Part shown: positions 25,936 to 33,574 of the stretch, piece after piece | Position numbering within the stretch: position 1 is the stretch's first letter | How the letters are laid out: each line of letters starts with the position of its first letter | Origin: Roseovarius sp. | GTDB taxonomy: Bacteria; Pseudomonadota; Alphaproteobacteria; Rhodobacterales; Rhodobacteraceae | Direction of reading: 5' to 3' | Length of the DNA stretch: 64,000 nucleotides | Assembly: GCF_030373445.1 (NCBI RefSeq) | Contig: NZ_JAUCYU010000006.1 | Span: 124,001 to 188,000, forward strand | Translations under genes and position numbers: made by a program | The notes under the pieces: model-generated | Seen by the model: only the letters and a program-made list of their open reading frames with translations | Told to the model about the DNA's origin: nothing | Databases searched by the model: none

Positions 25936-25961
25936 GGGCGGGCCCGGGTCCGGGCCCGCCC
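25936..25961 (-). terminator. Very GC-rich hairpin after binding-protein copy 2
   Basis: A 12-bp perfect inverted repeat (GGGCGGGCCCGG and complement, 2-base centre) lies 35 bases after the stop of copy 2. There is no clear T-run on the minus strand. It may stop or protect the copy 2 transcript before the separate copy 1 promoter. Confidence 0.55.
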
Positions 25962-25996
25962 GCCGCAGGGGGCAAATGGCGCCCCCGCCCCCGGCC

Positions 25997-27010
25997 TCAG
26001 TCGATCAGGCCAAGTTGCTTGAGATAGGTCTTGTGGCTTTCGAGGATCGCCGCCGCTTCGGGCGAGCGCGCCCCCCACTCTTCCCACGATTCCTGCGCCG
26101 CCTCGCGGAAGGCCGCGCGGTCCTCTTCCGACCAGTCATGCAGCGTCACGCCCTGTTCGCGCAGTTCCGACGCGGCGGCCGAGTTGTTCTTGCCATTCGA
26201 CAGCGCGATCTGGAACGACACTTTCTGCCAGGCCGTGTCGATGATCCGGCGTTGCTGGTCGGTCAGGCCGTTCCACACGTCCAGATTGCAGGCGAGGTGG
26301 TCCGACGGCATCGAGTGGAAGCCCGGATAGGTGGCGTGCTTGACGATGTCGTAGAGGCCGAGCCCGACGTTGTTGTAGAGGCCCGAGGCGTCCGCCCCGT
26401 CGATGATCCCGGTTTCCAGCGCGGTGAAGATCTCGGTAAAGTCCATCACGATCGGCGAGGCGCCCAGCTTCTCGAAAATCTCCGTCTCCATTCCCGGCGG
26501 CGAGCGGAACTTCCAGCCTTTCACATCCTCCATCCCGGCGATCGGCGTCGAGGAGGACAGCGATTCCTGCCCGTAGATCGACCAGCCGATGAGCTGCATG
26601 TTCTGCGCGTTGTAAAGCTCCTGCGCGGCATCGTAGCCGCCGCCGTAATAGAGCCATGAATATTGCTGCCATGGGGTTTCATACCCGCCCATGATGTCGC
26701 CCACGAACTGGAACGCCGGGTTCTTGCCGGTCTGGTAGGCGCCGCTCGTGGCGTCACAGTCGATGATCCCGTTGATCGCGGCGTCGAAGGTCTCGGTCGA
26801 GGCCACGACCGAGGACGAGTAGAACATTTCTACCGTGATTTCGCCGCCGGACATGACGTTGATGTCATCGGCCCATTCGGCAAGCTGCTTGCCGGTCGGA
26901 TGCTCGGTCGCGTAATGCGTCTGCACCCGCAGGGTGACCGGCTCGGCCGTGGCCGAGGCGGCCATCAGCGCCGCTGTTCCGGCCGTGAATAGAAAGCTGG
27001 TGATCTTCAT
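25997..27010 (-). CDS. TRAP substrate-binding protein (DctP), copy 2
   Basis: A 337-residue periplasmic binding protein with a Sec signal peptide (MKITSFLFTAGTAALMAASATAEP). It is nearly identical to copy 1; changes cluster in residues 43-90, 150-165 and the C-terminal helix, and the centre is unchanged. The ATG at 27010 follows a GGGAGGAGACAGAC site. It is the gene nearest the divergent GntR regulator and has the same two-operator promoter layout as copy 1. Conservative changes suggest the same or closely related ligand with altered affinity, but this needs binding data. Confidence 0.9.
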   Translation of the reverse strand: MKITSFLFTAGTAALMAASATAEPVTLRVQTHYATEHPTGKQLAEWADDINVMSGGEITVEMFYSSSVVASTETFDAAINGIIDCDATSGAYQTGKNPAFQFVGDIMGGYETPWQQYSWLYYGGGYDAAQELYNAQNMQLIGWSIYGQESLSSSTPIAGMEDVKGWKFRSPPGMETEIFEKLGASPIVMDFTEIFTALETGIIDGADASGLYNNVGLGLYDIVKHATYPGFHSMPSDHLACNLDVWNGLTDQQRRIIDTAWQKVSFQIALSNGKNNSAAASELREQGVTLHDWSEEDRAAFREAAQESWEEWGARSPEAAAILESHKTYLKQLGLID

Positions 27011-27081
27011 GTCTGTCTCCTCCCTTGGCGATGCCGTGGCAGCACCGGTTTCGCCGGCCGCGTTCTCCCGCGCCCCGGCCC

Positions 27082-27097
27082 AGATGGTATACCATCT
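27082..27097. promoter_or_regulatory. GntR-type operator, proximal site of binding-protein copy 2
   Basis: The perfect 16-bp palindrome AGATGGTATACCATCT, about 72 bases upstream of the copy 2 start. Its centre is 55 bases from the site at 27137, matching the copy 1 promoter exactly. Confidence 0.82.
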
Positions 27098-27136
27098 CTC
27101 CAAAGGCTACCGATTGCTCCCTCGACAATCAACAAA

Positions 27137-27152
27137 TTTTGGTATACCAAAA
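27137..27152. promoter_or_regulatory. GntR-type operator, distal site of binding-protein copy 2
   Basis: The perfect 16-bp palindrome TTTTGGTATACCAAAA in the divergent region, 89 bases upstream of the GntR gene start. It may also mediate autoregulation of that gene. Confidence 0.82.
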
Positions 27153-27240
27153 ATTGCAAATTCATTGATTTGACCTCCCTTGGCCTTACGTTCCAAGGGG
27201 TTATAAAGCCTTTGAAACTGGATCAGGGTGGAGCGCCGGC

Positions 27241-27927
27241 ATGGCCGAGGGAATTCTGGCAGAACAGATCGCCAACCAGCTGCGGCGGGATATCCTGCGC
27301 GGCAAGCTGGCGCCGGGGGCTTCGATCAAGGAACGCGACAACGCCGCCGAGCTCGGCGTCAGCCGCACCCCCATGCGCGAGGCGATCCGCATCCTGGCGC
27401 AGGACGGGCTCGTCATCCTCCGCCCTGCCCGCAGCCCGATCGTCGCCCAGCCCACCCTGCGCGAGGTGGAGGACAATATCGAGGTGCTGACCTCGCTCGA
27501 AATGCTTTCCGGCGAACTGGCCGTCGAACGCGCCAGCGACGACCAGATCCGCGAGATCATCGAAACCCAGGGCCGCATGGAACAGCTCTACGACGAGCTC
27601 GACATGGTTGACGTGTTCGAGCTCGACATGGAGTTTCACAAGACCATCGTGCGCGCCGCGAACAACCGGGTGCTCGCCGAAACCCACGGTGCCATCCTCG
27701 CCCGGCTCTGGCGCGCGCGCTACCTGTCGGCCAGCCGCAAACGGTCGCGCGACCGGGTGCTGCAACAGCACAACGCCATCGCGACCGGCCTGGCCGACCG
27801 GGATGTGGAAATGGTCAAGCGCCACCTGCACAGCCATCTGGAACACCTGGTGATCAACGTGCGCGACTACTTCGAACACGGGCAGGAAAACCTGCCTCCC
27901 GAACCCGACAACAAACCGGCCGCCTGA
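27241..27927 (+). CDS. GntR-family regulator, FadR subfamily with FCD domain
   Basis: A 228-residue regulator. The N-terminal winged helix (residues 5-70) has ELGVSRTPMREAIRIL as the recognition region. The C-terminal FCD domain has metal-ligand candidates in ELDMEFHKT, LQQHNAI and HLHSHLEH, typical of sugar-acid-sensing members such as UxuR/ExuR relatives. E. coli UxuR/ExuR sites have a very similar TTGGTATACCAA core. The six palindromes in this window are therefore its likely targets, including two in its own divergent promoter. A GGTGGAG site precedes the ATG. It is probably a repressor released by a uronate or keto-acid. Confidence 0.9.
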   Translation: MAEGILAEQIANQLRRDILRGKLAPGASIKERDNAAELGVSRTPMREAIRILAQDGLVILRPARSPIVAQPTLREVEDNIEVLTSLEMLSGELAVERASDDQIREIIETQGRMEQLYDELDMVDVFELDMEFHKTIVRAANNRVLAETHGAILARLWRARYLSASRKRSRDRVLQQHNAIATGLADRDVEMVKRHLHSHLEHLVINVRDYFEHGQENLPPEPDNKPAA

Positions 27928-27961
27928 TCCGGCGGCCAGCAGCCCGAGGGAAAGCAACTTC

Positions 27962-28807
27962 ATGAAATTACTGCGTTTTGGCCCGAAGGGGCAGGAAAAG
28001 CCGGGTGCTCTCGATGCCGACGGGCAGGTGCGCGACCTCTCCGGCAAGGTCGGGGATCTCGCCGGTCGCGGCGTCTCGCTCGAGGCGCTCGACGCGATCC
28101 GCGGCCTCGACCTCGACAGCCTGCCCGTGGTGGAAAACCCCGGCCGGATCGGCGCCTGCCTTGCCTCGGTGCCGAACTTCTTCTGCATCGGCCTCAACTA
28201 CGCCAAGCACGCCGCCGAAACCGGCGCCCAGCCGCCGAAGGAGCCGATCATCTTCTCCAAGGCCAGCTCGGCCCTGTCCGGCCCGAACGATCCGGTGATC
28301 ATCCCCCGCAACTCCGTCAAGGGCGACTGGGAGGTCGAGCTGGGCGTCGTCATCGGCCGCGAGACGCTTTACGTGAGCGAGGCCGACGCGCTAAGCCACG
28401 TGGCCGGCTACTGTGTCATAAACGACGTCTCGGAACGCGAATTCCAGGCCGAGCGCGGCGGCCAGTGGATCAAGGGCAAATCCGCCCCCACCTTCGGCCC
28501 CACCGGCCCCTGGCTCGTCACCGCCGACGAGGTGGCCGACCCGCAGGCGCTCGACCTCAGCCTCTCGCTCAACGGCGAGACGGTGCAGAACTCCAACACC
28601 GACGACATGATCTTTGGCGTGGCCGAGATCATCTCGTACATGAGCAATTTCATGAAGCTGCAGCCCGGCGACATCATCGCCACCGGCACGCCCTCGGGCG
28701 TGGGGCTGGGCATGAAGCCGCCGCGTTTCCTGAAGCCCGGCGACGTGATGGAGCTGACCGTCGAGGGGCTCGGAACCCAGCGGCAGGAGACGGTCGCCGC
28801 CGACTGA
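27962..28807 (+). CDS. FAH-family hydrolase, 2,4-diketo-3-deoxy acid hydrolase-like
   Basis: A 281-residue fumarylacetoacetate hydrolase family enzyme. The core motifs FFCIGLNYAKHAAETG, GDWEVELGVVIGRE (Glu metal ligands), GYCVINDVSEREFQ and PGDIIATGTPSGVGLGMKPP are all present. The best analogues are 2,4-diketo-3-deoxy-L-fuconate/rhamnonate hydrolases, which give pyruvate and lactate. It follows the GntR gene by 34 bases and is probably co-transcribed. The SDR at 18027 could make its diketo substrate. Acylpyruvase or ureidoglycolate lyase annotations are also common for this family, so the role stays tentative. Confidence 0.83.
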   Translation: MKLLRFGPKGQEKPGALDADGQVRDLSGKVGDLAGRGVSLEALDAIRGLDLDSLPVVENPGRIGACLASVPNFFCIGLNYAKHAAETGAQPPKEPIIFSKASSALSGPNDPVIIPRNSVKGDWEVELGVVIGRETLYVSEADALSHVAGYCVINDVSEREFQAERGGQWIKGKSAPTFGPTGPWLVTADEVADPQALDLSLSLNGETVQNSNTDDMIFGVAEIISYMSNFMKLQPGDIIATGTPSGVGLGMKPPRFLKPGDVMELTVEGLGTQRQETVAAD

Positions 28808-28820
28808 GACGGAGCGCGCC

Positions 28821-29807
28821 ATGCCCCGCACTCCCAACCTCAACGGGTTCCTCTATTTCGAAACCGTCGCGCGGCGGGGCACCATCACCCGCGCGGCCGA
28901 GGAACTGTCGGTCTCGCCCTCGGCGGTCAGCCAGCAGATCAAGCTTCTGGAACAGCAGCTTGGCGTCCGGCTGTTCCGCCGCGAGGGGCGGCTGCTCAGC
29001 CTGACGCTGGAAGGCGAGCAGCTGTTCCAGACCTCGGCCACCGCCCTGAGGATGCTGCGCGGCGCCCAGCGCCACCTCGGCAAAACGCGCGAGACCTACC
29101 GGCTCAACCTGCGCGTCTCGCCCAGCTTCGGGGTGCGCTGGCTGGGTCCGCGCCTGTCGGATTTCGTGGCCCGCTATCCCGACTGGGATCTGCGCGCCGA
29201 CGCCGCCCCCGACCCCACCGATTTCGACCGCGAGGTGATGGATCTCGATATCCGATACGGCACCGGGCAATGGGCGGGCTACCATGCGCAGGCGGTGGTG
29301 CAGGACCATGTGCTGCCGCTCTGCAGCCCGGACTACCTCGAAGGTCTCGGCAGTGGCACACCCGGAGAGATGTTCGACAAGGCCCGGCTGATCGACAGCG
29401 CCCGCGCCCTCTGCCAGTGGGATTTCTGGCTGATGCACACCGGGGTCGAGACCGGGGCCAACCGCAAGACCATCCTGATGGATCGCTCGTCGATGGCGCT
29501 GCAACTGGCGCTCGACGGATCGGGCATCGTGCTGGAATCGCTGGCGCTGGCGCTGCCCGAACTGGCCGAGGGGCGGCTGGTGCCGGTGACACCATCCCTG
29601 CCGGTGCTGCGCTTCCCGGCCTACTGGGCGATCTGTCCGGCCAGGAACCTCAACCGCCGGGCGGTGCGCCGCTTCCTCGGCTGGCTCGACGAACAGGTTG
29701 CCGCGCACGAGGCCGAGCTTCACGCGGTGCTCGACCGTCATGGCCTCTTCATGGAAGACATCTCGCTCGAGGCAGAACAGCCCCCGGGCCGCATCGGGCA
29801 AACCTGA
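28821..29807 (+). CDS. LysR-family transcriptional regulator (GcvA-like)
   Basis: A 328-residue LysR regulator. The N-terminal HTH has TRAAEELSVSPSAVSQQIKLLEQQLGVRLF near residues 24-52, followed by a periplasmic-binding-type effector domain (residues 90-300) of GcvA type. The C-terminus is extended beyond the usual ~300 residues by a charged tail. The ATG is 13 bases after the FAH-type gene and may belong to the same operon. It converges on the SDR at 29820, so it could control that transketolase operon, but no binding site was identified. Confidence 0.9.
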   Translation: MPRTPNLNGFLYFETVARRGTITRAAEELSVSPSAVSQQIKLLEQQLGVRLFRREGRLLSLTLEGEQLFQTSATALRMLRGAQRHLGKTRETYRLNLRVSPSFGVRWLGPRLSDFVARYPDWDLRADAAPDPTDFDREVMDLDIRYGTGQWAGYHAQAVVQDHVLPLCSPDYLEGLGSGTPGEMFDKARLIDSARALCQWDFWLMHTGVETGANRKTILMDRSSMALQLALDGSGIVLESLALALPELAEGRLVPVTPSLPVLRFPAYWAICPARNLNRRAVRRFLGWLDEQVAAHEAELHAVLDRHGLFMEDISLEAEQPPGRIGQT

Positions 29808-29819
29808 AGCGCCCGTGCG

Positions 29820-30572
29820 TCAGTGAATGAGCGACCCGCCGTTCACGTCCACCTCAGAGCCGGTGACGTAGGCCGACAGGTCCGACGCGAGGAAGAGGGC
29901 ACAGCCCGCCACGTCCGACGCCTCCCCCGCCCGGCCCATCGGGATACCGGCCAGGATCTGCTCCTTCATCTCGGGCGTCAGCTTGCCCTGGGTGATGTCG
30001 GTGGCGATGAAGCCGGGGCAGATGGCGTTGGCGCGAATGCCGTCGGGCGCCAGTTCCCGCGCCATGGCCTTGGTCAGCCCCAGCACGCCGGCCTTGGCCG
30101 CCGAGTAATGCGGCCCGCCGAAGATGCCCCCGCCCCGCTGCGCCGAGACCGACGACATGTTGACGAACTTGCCCGACTTCCGCTCGCGCATATGCGGGAT
30201 GACGGCCTGGCTCATATGCAGCGTGCCCAGCAGGTTCACGTCGAGCACGGCATCGTAATTCTCGTGCCGGATGTCCATGATCTTCAGCGGCTGGGTGATG
30301 CCCGCGTTGTTGACCACGATATCGATATAGCCGAACGCCTCGATCACCGTGGCCGCCGCCGCGTCGCAATCGGCCCGGCGGGTGACGTCGCAGGCCAGCC
30401 CGATATGCCCGTCACCCAGGTCGGCCGCCGCCTCTTCCGCCTGGCCCAGGTCGAGATCGAGGATCGCCACGCGGCAACCATGCTCGGCAAAGAGCCGTGC
30501 CGTGGCCTTGCCCAGCCCCCGCGGGCTGGCCGCGCCGGTGATGATCGCCGTCTGTCCGTCGAGAAGTCCCAT
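29820..30572 (-). CDS. Classical SDR oxidoreductase
   Basis: A 250-residue SDR. The cofactor region is TGAASPRGLGKATA (with a two-residue insertion compared with TGxxxGxG), NNAG is near residue 90, a MSSVSAQRGGG Ser follows, and the catalytic YSAAK is near residue 156. It is the last gene of the minus-strand operon that starts with the split transketolase, 32 bases after the reductase. It likely handles a polyol or sugar-acid step of that pathway. The insertion in the cofactor loop occurs in some sugar SDRs and does not suggest loss of function. Confidence 0.86.
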   Translation of the reverse strand: MGLLDGQTAIITGAASPRGLGKATARLFAEHGCRVAILDLDLGQAEEAAADLGDGHIGLACDVTRRADCDAAAATVIEAFGYIDIVVNNAGITQPLKIMDIRHENYDAVLDVNLLGTLHMSQAVIPHMRERKSGKFVNMSSVSAQRGGGIFGGPHYSAAKAGVLGLTKAMARELAPDGIRANAICPGFIATDITQGKLTPEMKEQILAGIPMGRAGEASDVAGCALFLASDLSAYVTGSEVDVNGGSLIH

Positions 30573-30604
30573 CCGTCGCTCCTGTGATGCGGCCCCGTGG
30601 CCGG

Positions 30605-31498
30605 TCAGCTTTCGTGCACCTGCTTGCCGGTCAGCGCCGCGTAGGCGCGGACCACCTTGCTGTCATCCTCGGCCCCGTGGCCCAGCCCCGAGGCGCCGAG
30701 AAACATCTGGTGGGCGGCGGCGGCGAGCGGCAGGGGCACGGCATTCTCGCGCCCCGTCTGCAGCACGAGGCCGACGTCCTTGACGAAGATGTCGACCGAG
30801 GAGGTGCAGGCCGGGTCGGCCTGCATCATCCGGGGCCCGCGATCCTCGAGCATCCAGCTCTGCCCGGCAGACCCGGTGACGATCTCGAACAGTTTCTGCG
30901 GGTCACAGCCCGCCTTCGCGCCCAGCGCCAGCAGCTCGGCGGCAGCCGCGAGGTGCACGCCGGCGGCAAGCTGATGCACCACCTTGTAGGTCGCCCCCAT
31001 CCCCGGCGCATCGCCCAGCCGGTGCACCGTCTTCGCCACCGCCGCCAGCACGCCTTCGGCCCGCGCGAACGCCTCGGGTGCGCCGGACGCCATCACCGTC
31101 AGCGTGCCGGCTTCGGCCCCCTTCATGCCGCCCGACACCGGCGCGTCGAGCATCAGGTGCCCGCCCTCCTCCAGCGCCGTGCCGAGCGCCCGTGCATCCG
31201 ACGGCGCCACCGTCGAGCACAGGATAACGGTCGATCCGGGATCGAGCGCTGCCGCCGCGCCGCCGGTGCCGAACAGCACCTCCTGCGCCTGCGCCGGGGT
31301 CTGCACCATCACCAGCAACAGGTCGCAGCCCTCCGCCGCCTCCGCCACGCTCGCCGAAGGCGTCCCCCCGTCCCCGGCGAACCGGGTCCGCGCCCCCTCC
31401 GACAGGTCGAACCCCTTCAGCCCGATCCCGGCCTTCAGGATGCACCTAGCCATCCCCTGCCCCATGTTTCCCAACCCGATGATCGCGGTGCCCGGCAT
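30605..31498 (-). CDS. Beta-hydroxyacid dehydrogenase family oxidoreductase, L-threonate dehydrogenase-like
   Basis: A 297-residue family member with canonical motifs: IIGLGNMGQGMA, the substrate loop LDAPVSGGMKGAEAGTL, and catalytic Lys in ATYKVVHQLAAG. In contrast to the paralogues at 9611 and 18746 it keeps the usual SGG element. Size and motifs fit LtnD/GarR-type enzymes that oxidise C4 sugar acids or reduce semialdehydes. The ATG at 31498 has a perfect GGAGGAG site 5 bases upstream; an earlier ATG at 31516 lies inside the transketolase gene. It is the third gene of the transketolase operon. Confidence 0.84.
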   Translation of the reverse strand: MPGTAIIGLGNMGQGMARCILKAGIGLKGFDLSEGARTRFAGDGGTPSASVAEAAEGCDLLLVMVQTPAQAQEVLFGTGGAAAALDPGSTVILCSTVAPSDARALGTALEEGGHLMLDAPVSGGMKGAEAGTLTVMASGAPEAFARAEGVLAAVAKTVHRLGDAPGMGATYKVVHQLAAGVHLAAAAELLALGAKAGCDPQKLFEIVTGSAGQSWMLEDRGPRMMQADPACTSSVDIFVKDVGLVLQTGRENAVPLPLAAAAHQMFLGASGLGHGAEDDSKVVRAYAALTGKQVHES

Positions 31499-31500
31499 GT

Positions 31501-32544
31501 TCACTCCTCCAGCCATGTCTTGACGCGCGCGGTGATGCGTCCCACCGACAGCCCGTACTGCTCGTGCAATGTCGGCAGCGCGCCCGCGTCGAGATACTCG
31601 TCCGGCAGCGCCACCTGCCGGAACGGCACGTGCACCCCCGCCCGCATGAGTGCCCCCGCCACGGCCTCGCCCAGCCCGCCGGTCACCGAATGGTTCTCGG
31701 TCGTTATCACCAGCCGCCCGCTCTTGCGGGCCTCGGCGGCGATGGTCTCGGCATCGAGGGGCTTGATTGTCGGCGAATGCAGCACCGCGCAGGACACGCC
31801 GTCGCGCGCCAAAGCCTCGGCCGCGTCCAGCACCCGCATGGTCATGAAGCCCGACGAGATGAACAGCACGTCCGAGCCGTCGCGGATGGTCTGCGCGCGG
31901 CCCAGTTCGAACCGGTAGCCATACTTGCCAAGCACATCCGGCACCTGCCCCCGCAGAAGCCGCATGTAGACCGGCCCCGGCGTCTCGGCGATGGCGCGCG
32001 TCGCCTGGTCGATCTCCACGGCATCACAGGGGTCGATCACCGTCAGGTTCGGCATCCCCCGCATGATCGCCAGGTCCTCGGTTGCCTGGTGCGAGGGGCC
32101 ATACCCGGTTGTCAGCCCCGGCAGCGCGCAACAGATCTTGACCGGCAGGTTCTCCTCGGCAATCGCCATGGCGATGAAGTCATAGGCCCGGCGGGAGGCG
32201 AAAACGGCATAGGTGGTGGCAAAGGGCGTGAACCCCTCCCGAGCCAGCCCCGCCGCCGCCGACATCAGCACCGCCTCGGCCATGCCCATCTGGTAGAACC
32301 GGTCGGGGTGGGCCTGCGCAAAGACATGCAGGTCGGTGTATTTCGACAGGTCCGCAGAGAGCCCCACTATATCCTCGCGCGTCTTCGCCAGGTCGACCAG
32401 CGCGTGCCCGAAGGGCGCCGCCACCGTCTCGCGCCCCTCGGAATCGAGCGAGGCGATCATCGCCGAGGTGGCGAGTTTCTCCCCCTCCGGCACGGACCGG
32501 GGTTCGTATTTCGACTTGCGGCGGGAATGGGCAGGAATGGTCAC
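31501..32544 (-). CDS. Transketolase, C-terminal subunit (split)
   Basis: A 347-residue protein equal to the pyrimidine-binding plus C-terminal domains of transketolase. The GMAEAVLMSAAAGLAREGFTPFATTYAVFASRRAYD segment carries the catalytic Glu and the Phe stacking region. GLTTGYGPSHQATEDLA and the C-terminal domain VITTENHSVTGGLGEAVA are also typical. The start is the GTG at 32544, in a GTGA overlap with the N-terminal subunit stop. Both halves together make a full two-carbon-transferring enzyme that needs thiamine diphosphate. Split pairs often occur in peripheral sugar pathways, for example apulose 4-phosphate transketolase AptAB. Confidence 0.9.
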   Translation of the reverse strand: MTIPAHSRRKSKYEPRSVPEGEKLATSAMIASLDSEGRETVAAPFGHALVDLAKTREDIVGLSADLSKYTDLHVFAQAHPDRFYQMGMAEAVLMSAAAGLAREGFTPFATTYAVFASRRAYDFIAMAIAEENLPVKICCALPGLTTGYGPSHQATEDLAIMRGMPNLTVIDPCDAVEIDQATRAIAETPGPVYMRLLRGQVPDVLGKYGYRFELGRAQTIRDGSDVLFISSGFMTMRVLDAAEALARDGVSCAVLHSPTIKPLDAETIAAEARKSGRLVITTENHSVTGGLGEAVAGALMRAGVHVPFRQVALPDEYLDAGALPTLHEQYGLSVGRITARVKTWLEE

Positions 32545-33392
32545 AGCGGTTTCCCCTCGTCCAGCACGGCCAGCGCCTTGGCCCATTCATCCGCCTCGAC
32601 CCGGATGAAGTGGTTCGACTCCCGCTCTTCGAGGAACGGCACGCCCTTGCACATCTTCGTGTTGCAGATGATCACGCGCGGCTTGGCCTCGGCATGGTTG
32701 CGGGCGTTGTCGAACGCGGCGAGCAGCGCATCGAGGTCGTTGCCATCCACCTCCTGCGCGTACCAGCCGAAGGCCGCCCATTTCGGCGCCTCCGCCCCCA
32801 CGGCCAGCGCGTCGCGCGTCGGCCCGTCGGCCTGCTGGTTGTTGAAATCGACGATGGCGATCAGGTTGTCGAGCTTCCACTGCACCGCCGACATCACCGC
32901 CTCCCATGTCGAGCCCTCGCCCAGCTCGCCATCCGACAGCAAGTTGTAGACGAAGGCCGGGTTCTTCTTGCGCTTCAGCCCCAGCGCCGCCCCCACGGCG
33001 ATCCCCAGCCCATGCCCCAGCGAGCCGCCGGTGATCTCCATCCCCGGCGTGTAGGCCGCCATCCCCGACATCGGCATCCGGCTGTCATCCATCCCGTAGG
33101 TCGGGATTTCGTCCTCCGGCAGGATCCCGGCCTCGATCATCGCGGCGTAGAGCGCGATGGCGTAATGCCCGATCGAGAGGTAGAACCGGTCGCGCCCCTC
33201 CCATTCCGGGTCGTCGGCGCGGTAGGTCATCGCGTGGAAATACGAGGTCGCCAGCACATCCGCGACCCCCAGCGCCTGACCGATATAGCCCTGTCCCTGC
33301 ACCTCGCCCATCAGCAGCGCATTGCGCCGGATCGCCCACGCACGCTGCGGCAGGCTCACGTTGGAACCGGATGTCTCGCTTCGGGTCTGCAC
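32541..33392 (-). CDS. Transketolase, N-terminal subunit (split)
   Basis: A 283-residue thiamine-diphosphate-binding subunit. The ThDP motif begins SDGELGEGSTWEA and ends VDFNNQQADG near residue 180. GSLGHGLGIAVGAALGLKRK and SIGHYAIALYA are further transketolase features. It is the first gene of the four-gene minus-strand operon, translationally coupled to the C-terminal subunit, and divergent from the SAF-domain oxidoreductase at 33575. No sugar kinase is in this operon, so the phosphorylated substrate it would need must come from elsewhere. Confidence 0.92.
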   Translation of the reverse strand: MQTRSETSGSNVSLPQRAWAIRRNALLMGEVQGQGYIGQALGVADVLATSYFHAMTYRADDPEWEGRDRFYLSIGHYAIALYAAMIEAGILPEDEIPTYGMDDSRMPMSGMAAYTPGMEITGGSLGHGLGIAVGAALGLKRKKNPAFVYNLLSDGELGEGSTWEAVMSAVQWKLDNLIAIVDFNNQQADGPTRDALAVGAEAPKWAAFGWYAQEVDGNDLDALLAAFDNARNHAEAKPRVIICNTKMCKGVPFLEERESNHFIRVEADEWAKALAVLDEGKPL

Positions 33393-33574
33393 GTCGTCCC
33401 TCCCATGACGCCTGCACCGGATGCCCGCAAGAAGCCCGGTGACGCGCCATCTGGCAAGCGAGGTCTGGTTAAGGGGTGTGAAGCAGAACTTAAGGTTTGC
33501 GTTCGAAATAATGATGGTTTGGCCGTTCCTCCCTTGGCTATGGTCCGAGCGAACCGCACGGAAAAGGACCTTTC

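Noticed and set aside
24753..27010. Tandem binding-protein genes as sign of a mobile element
   Set aside because: There is no transposase, integrase, inverted terminal repeat or target duplication; simple tandem duplication explains the data.
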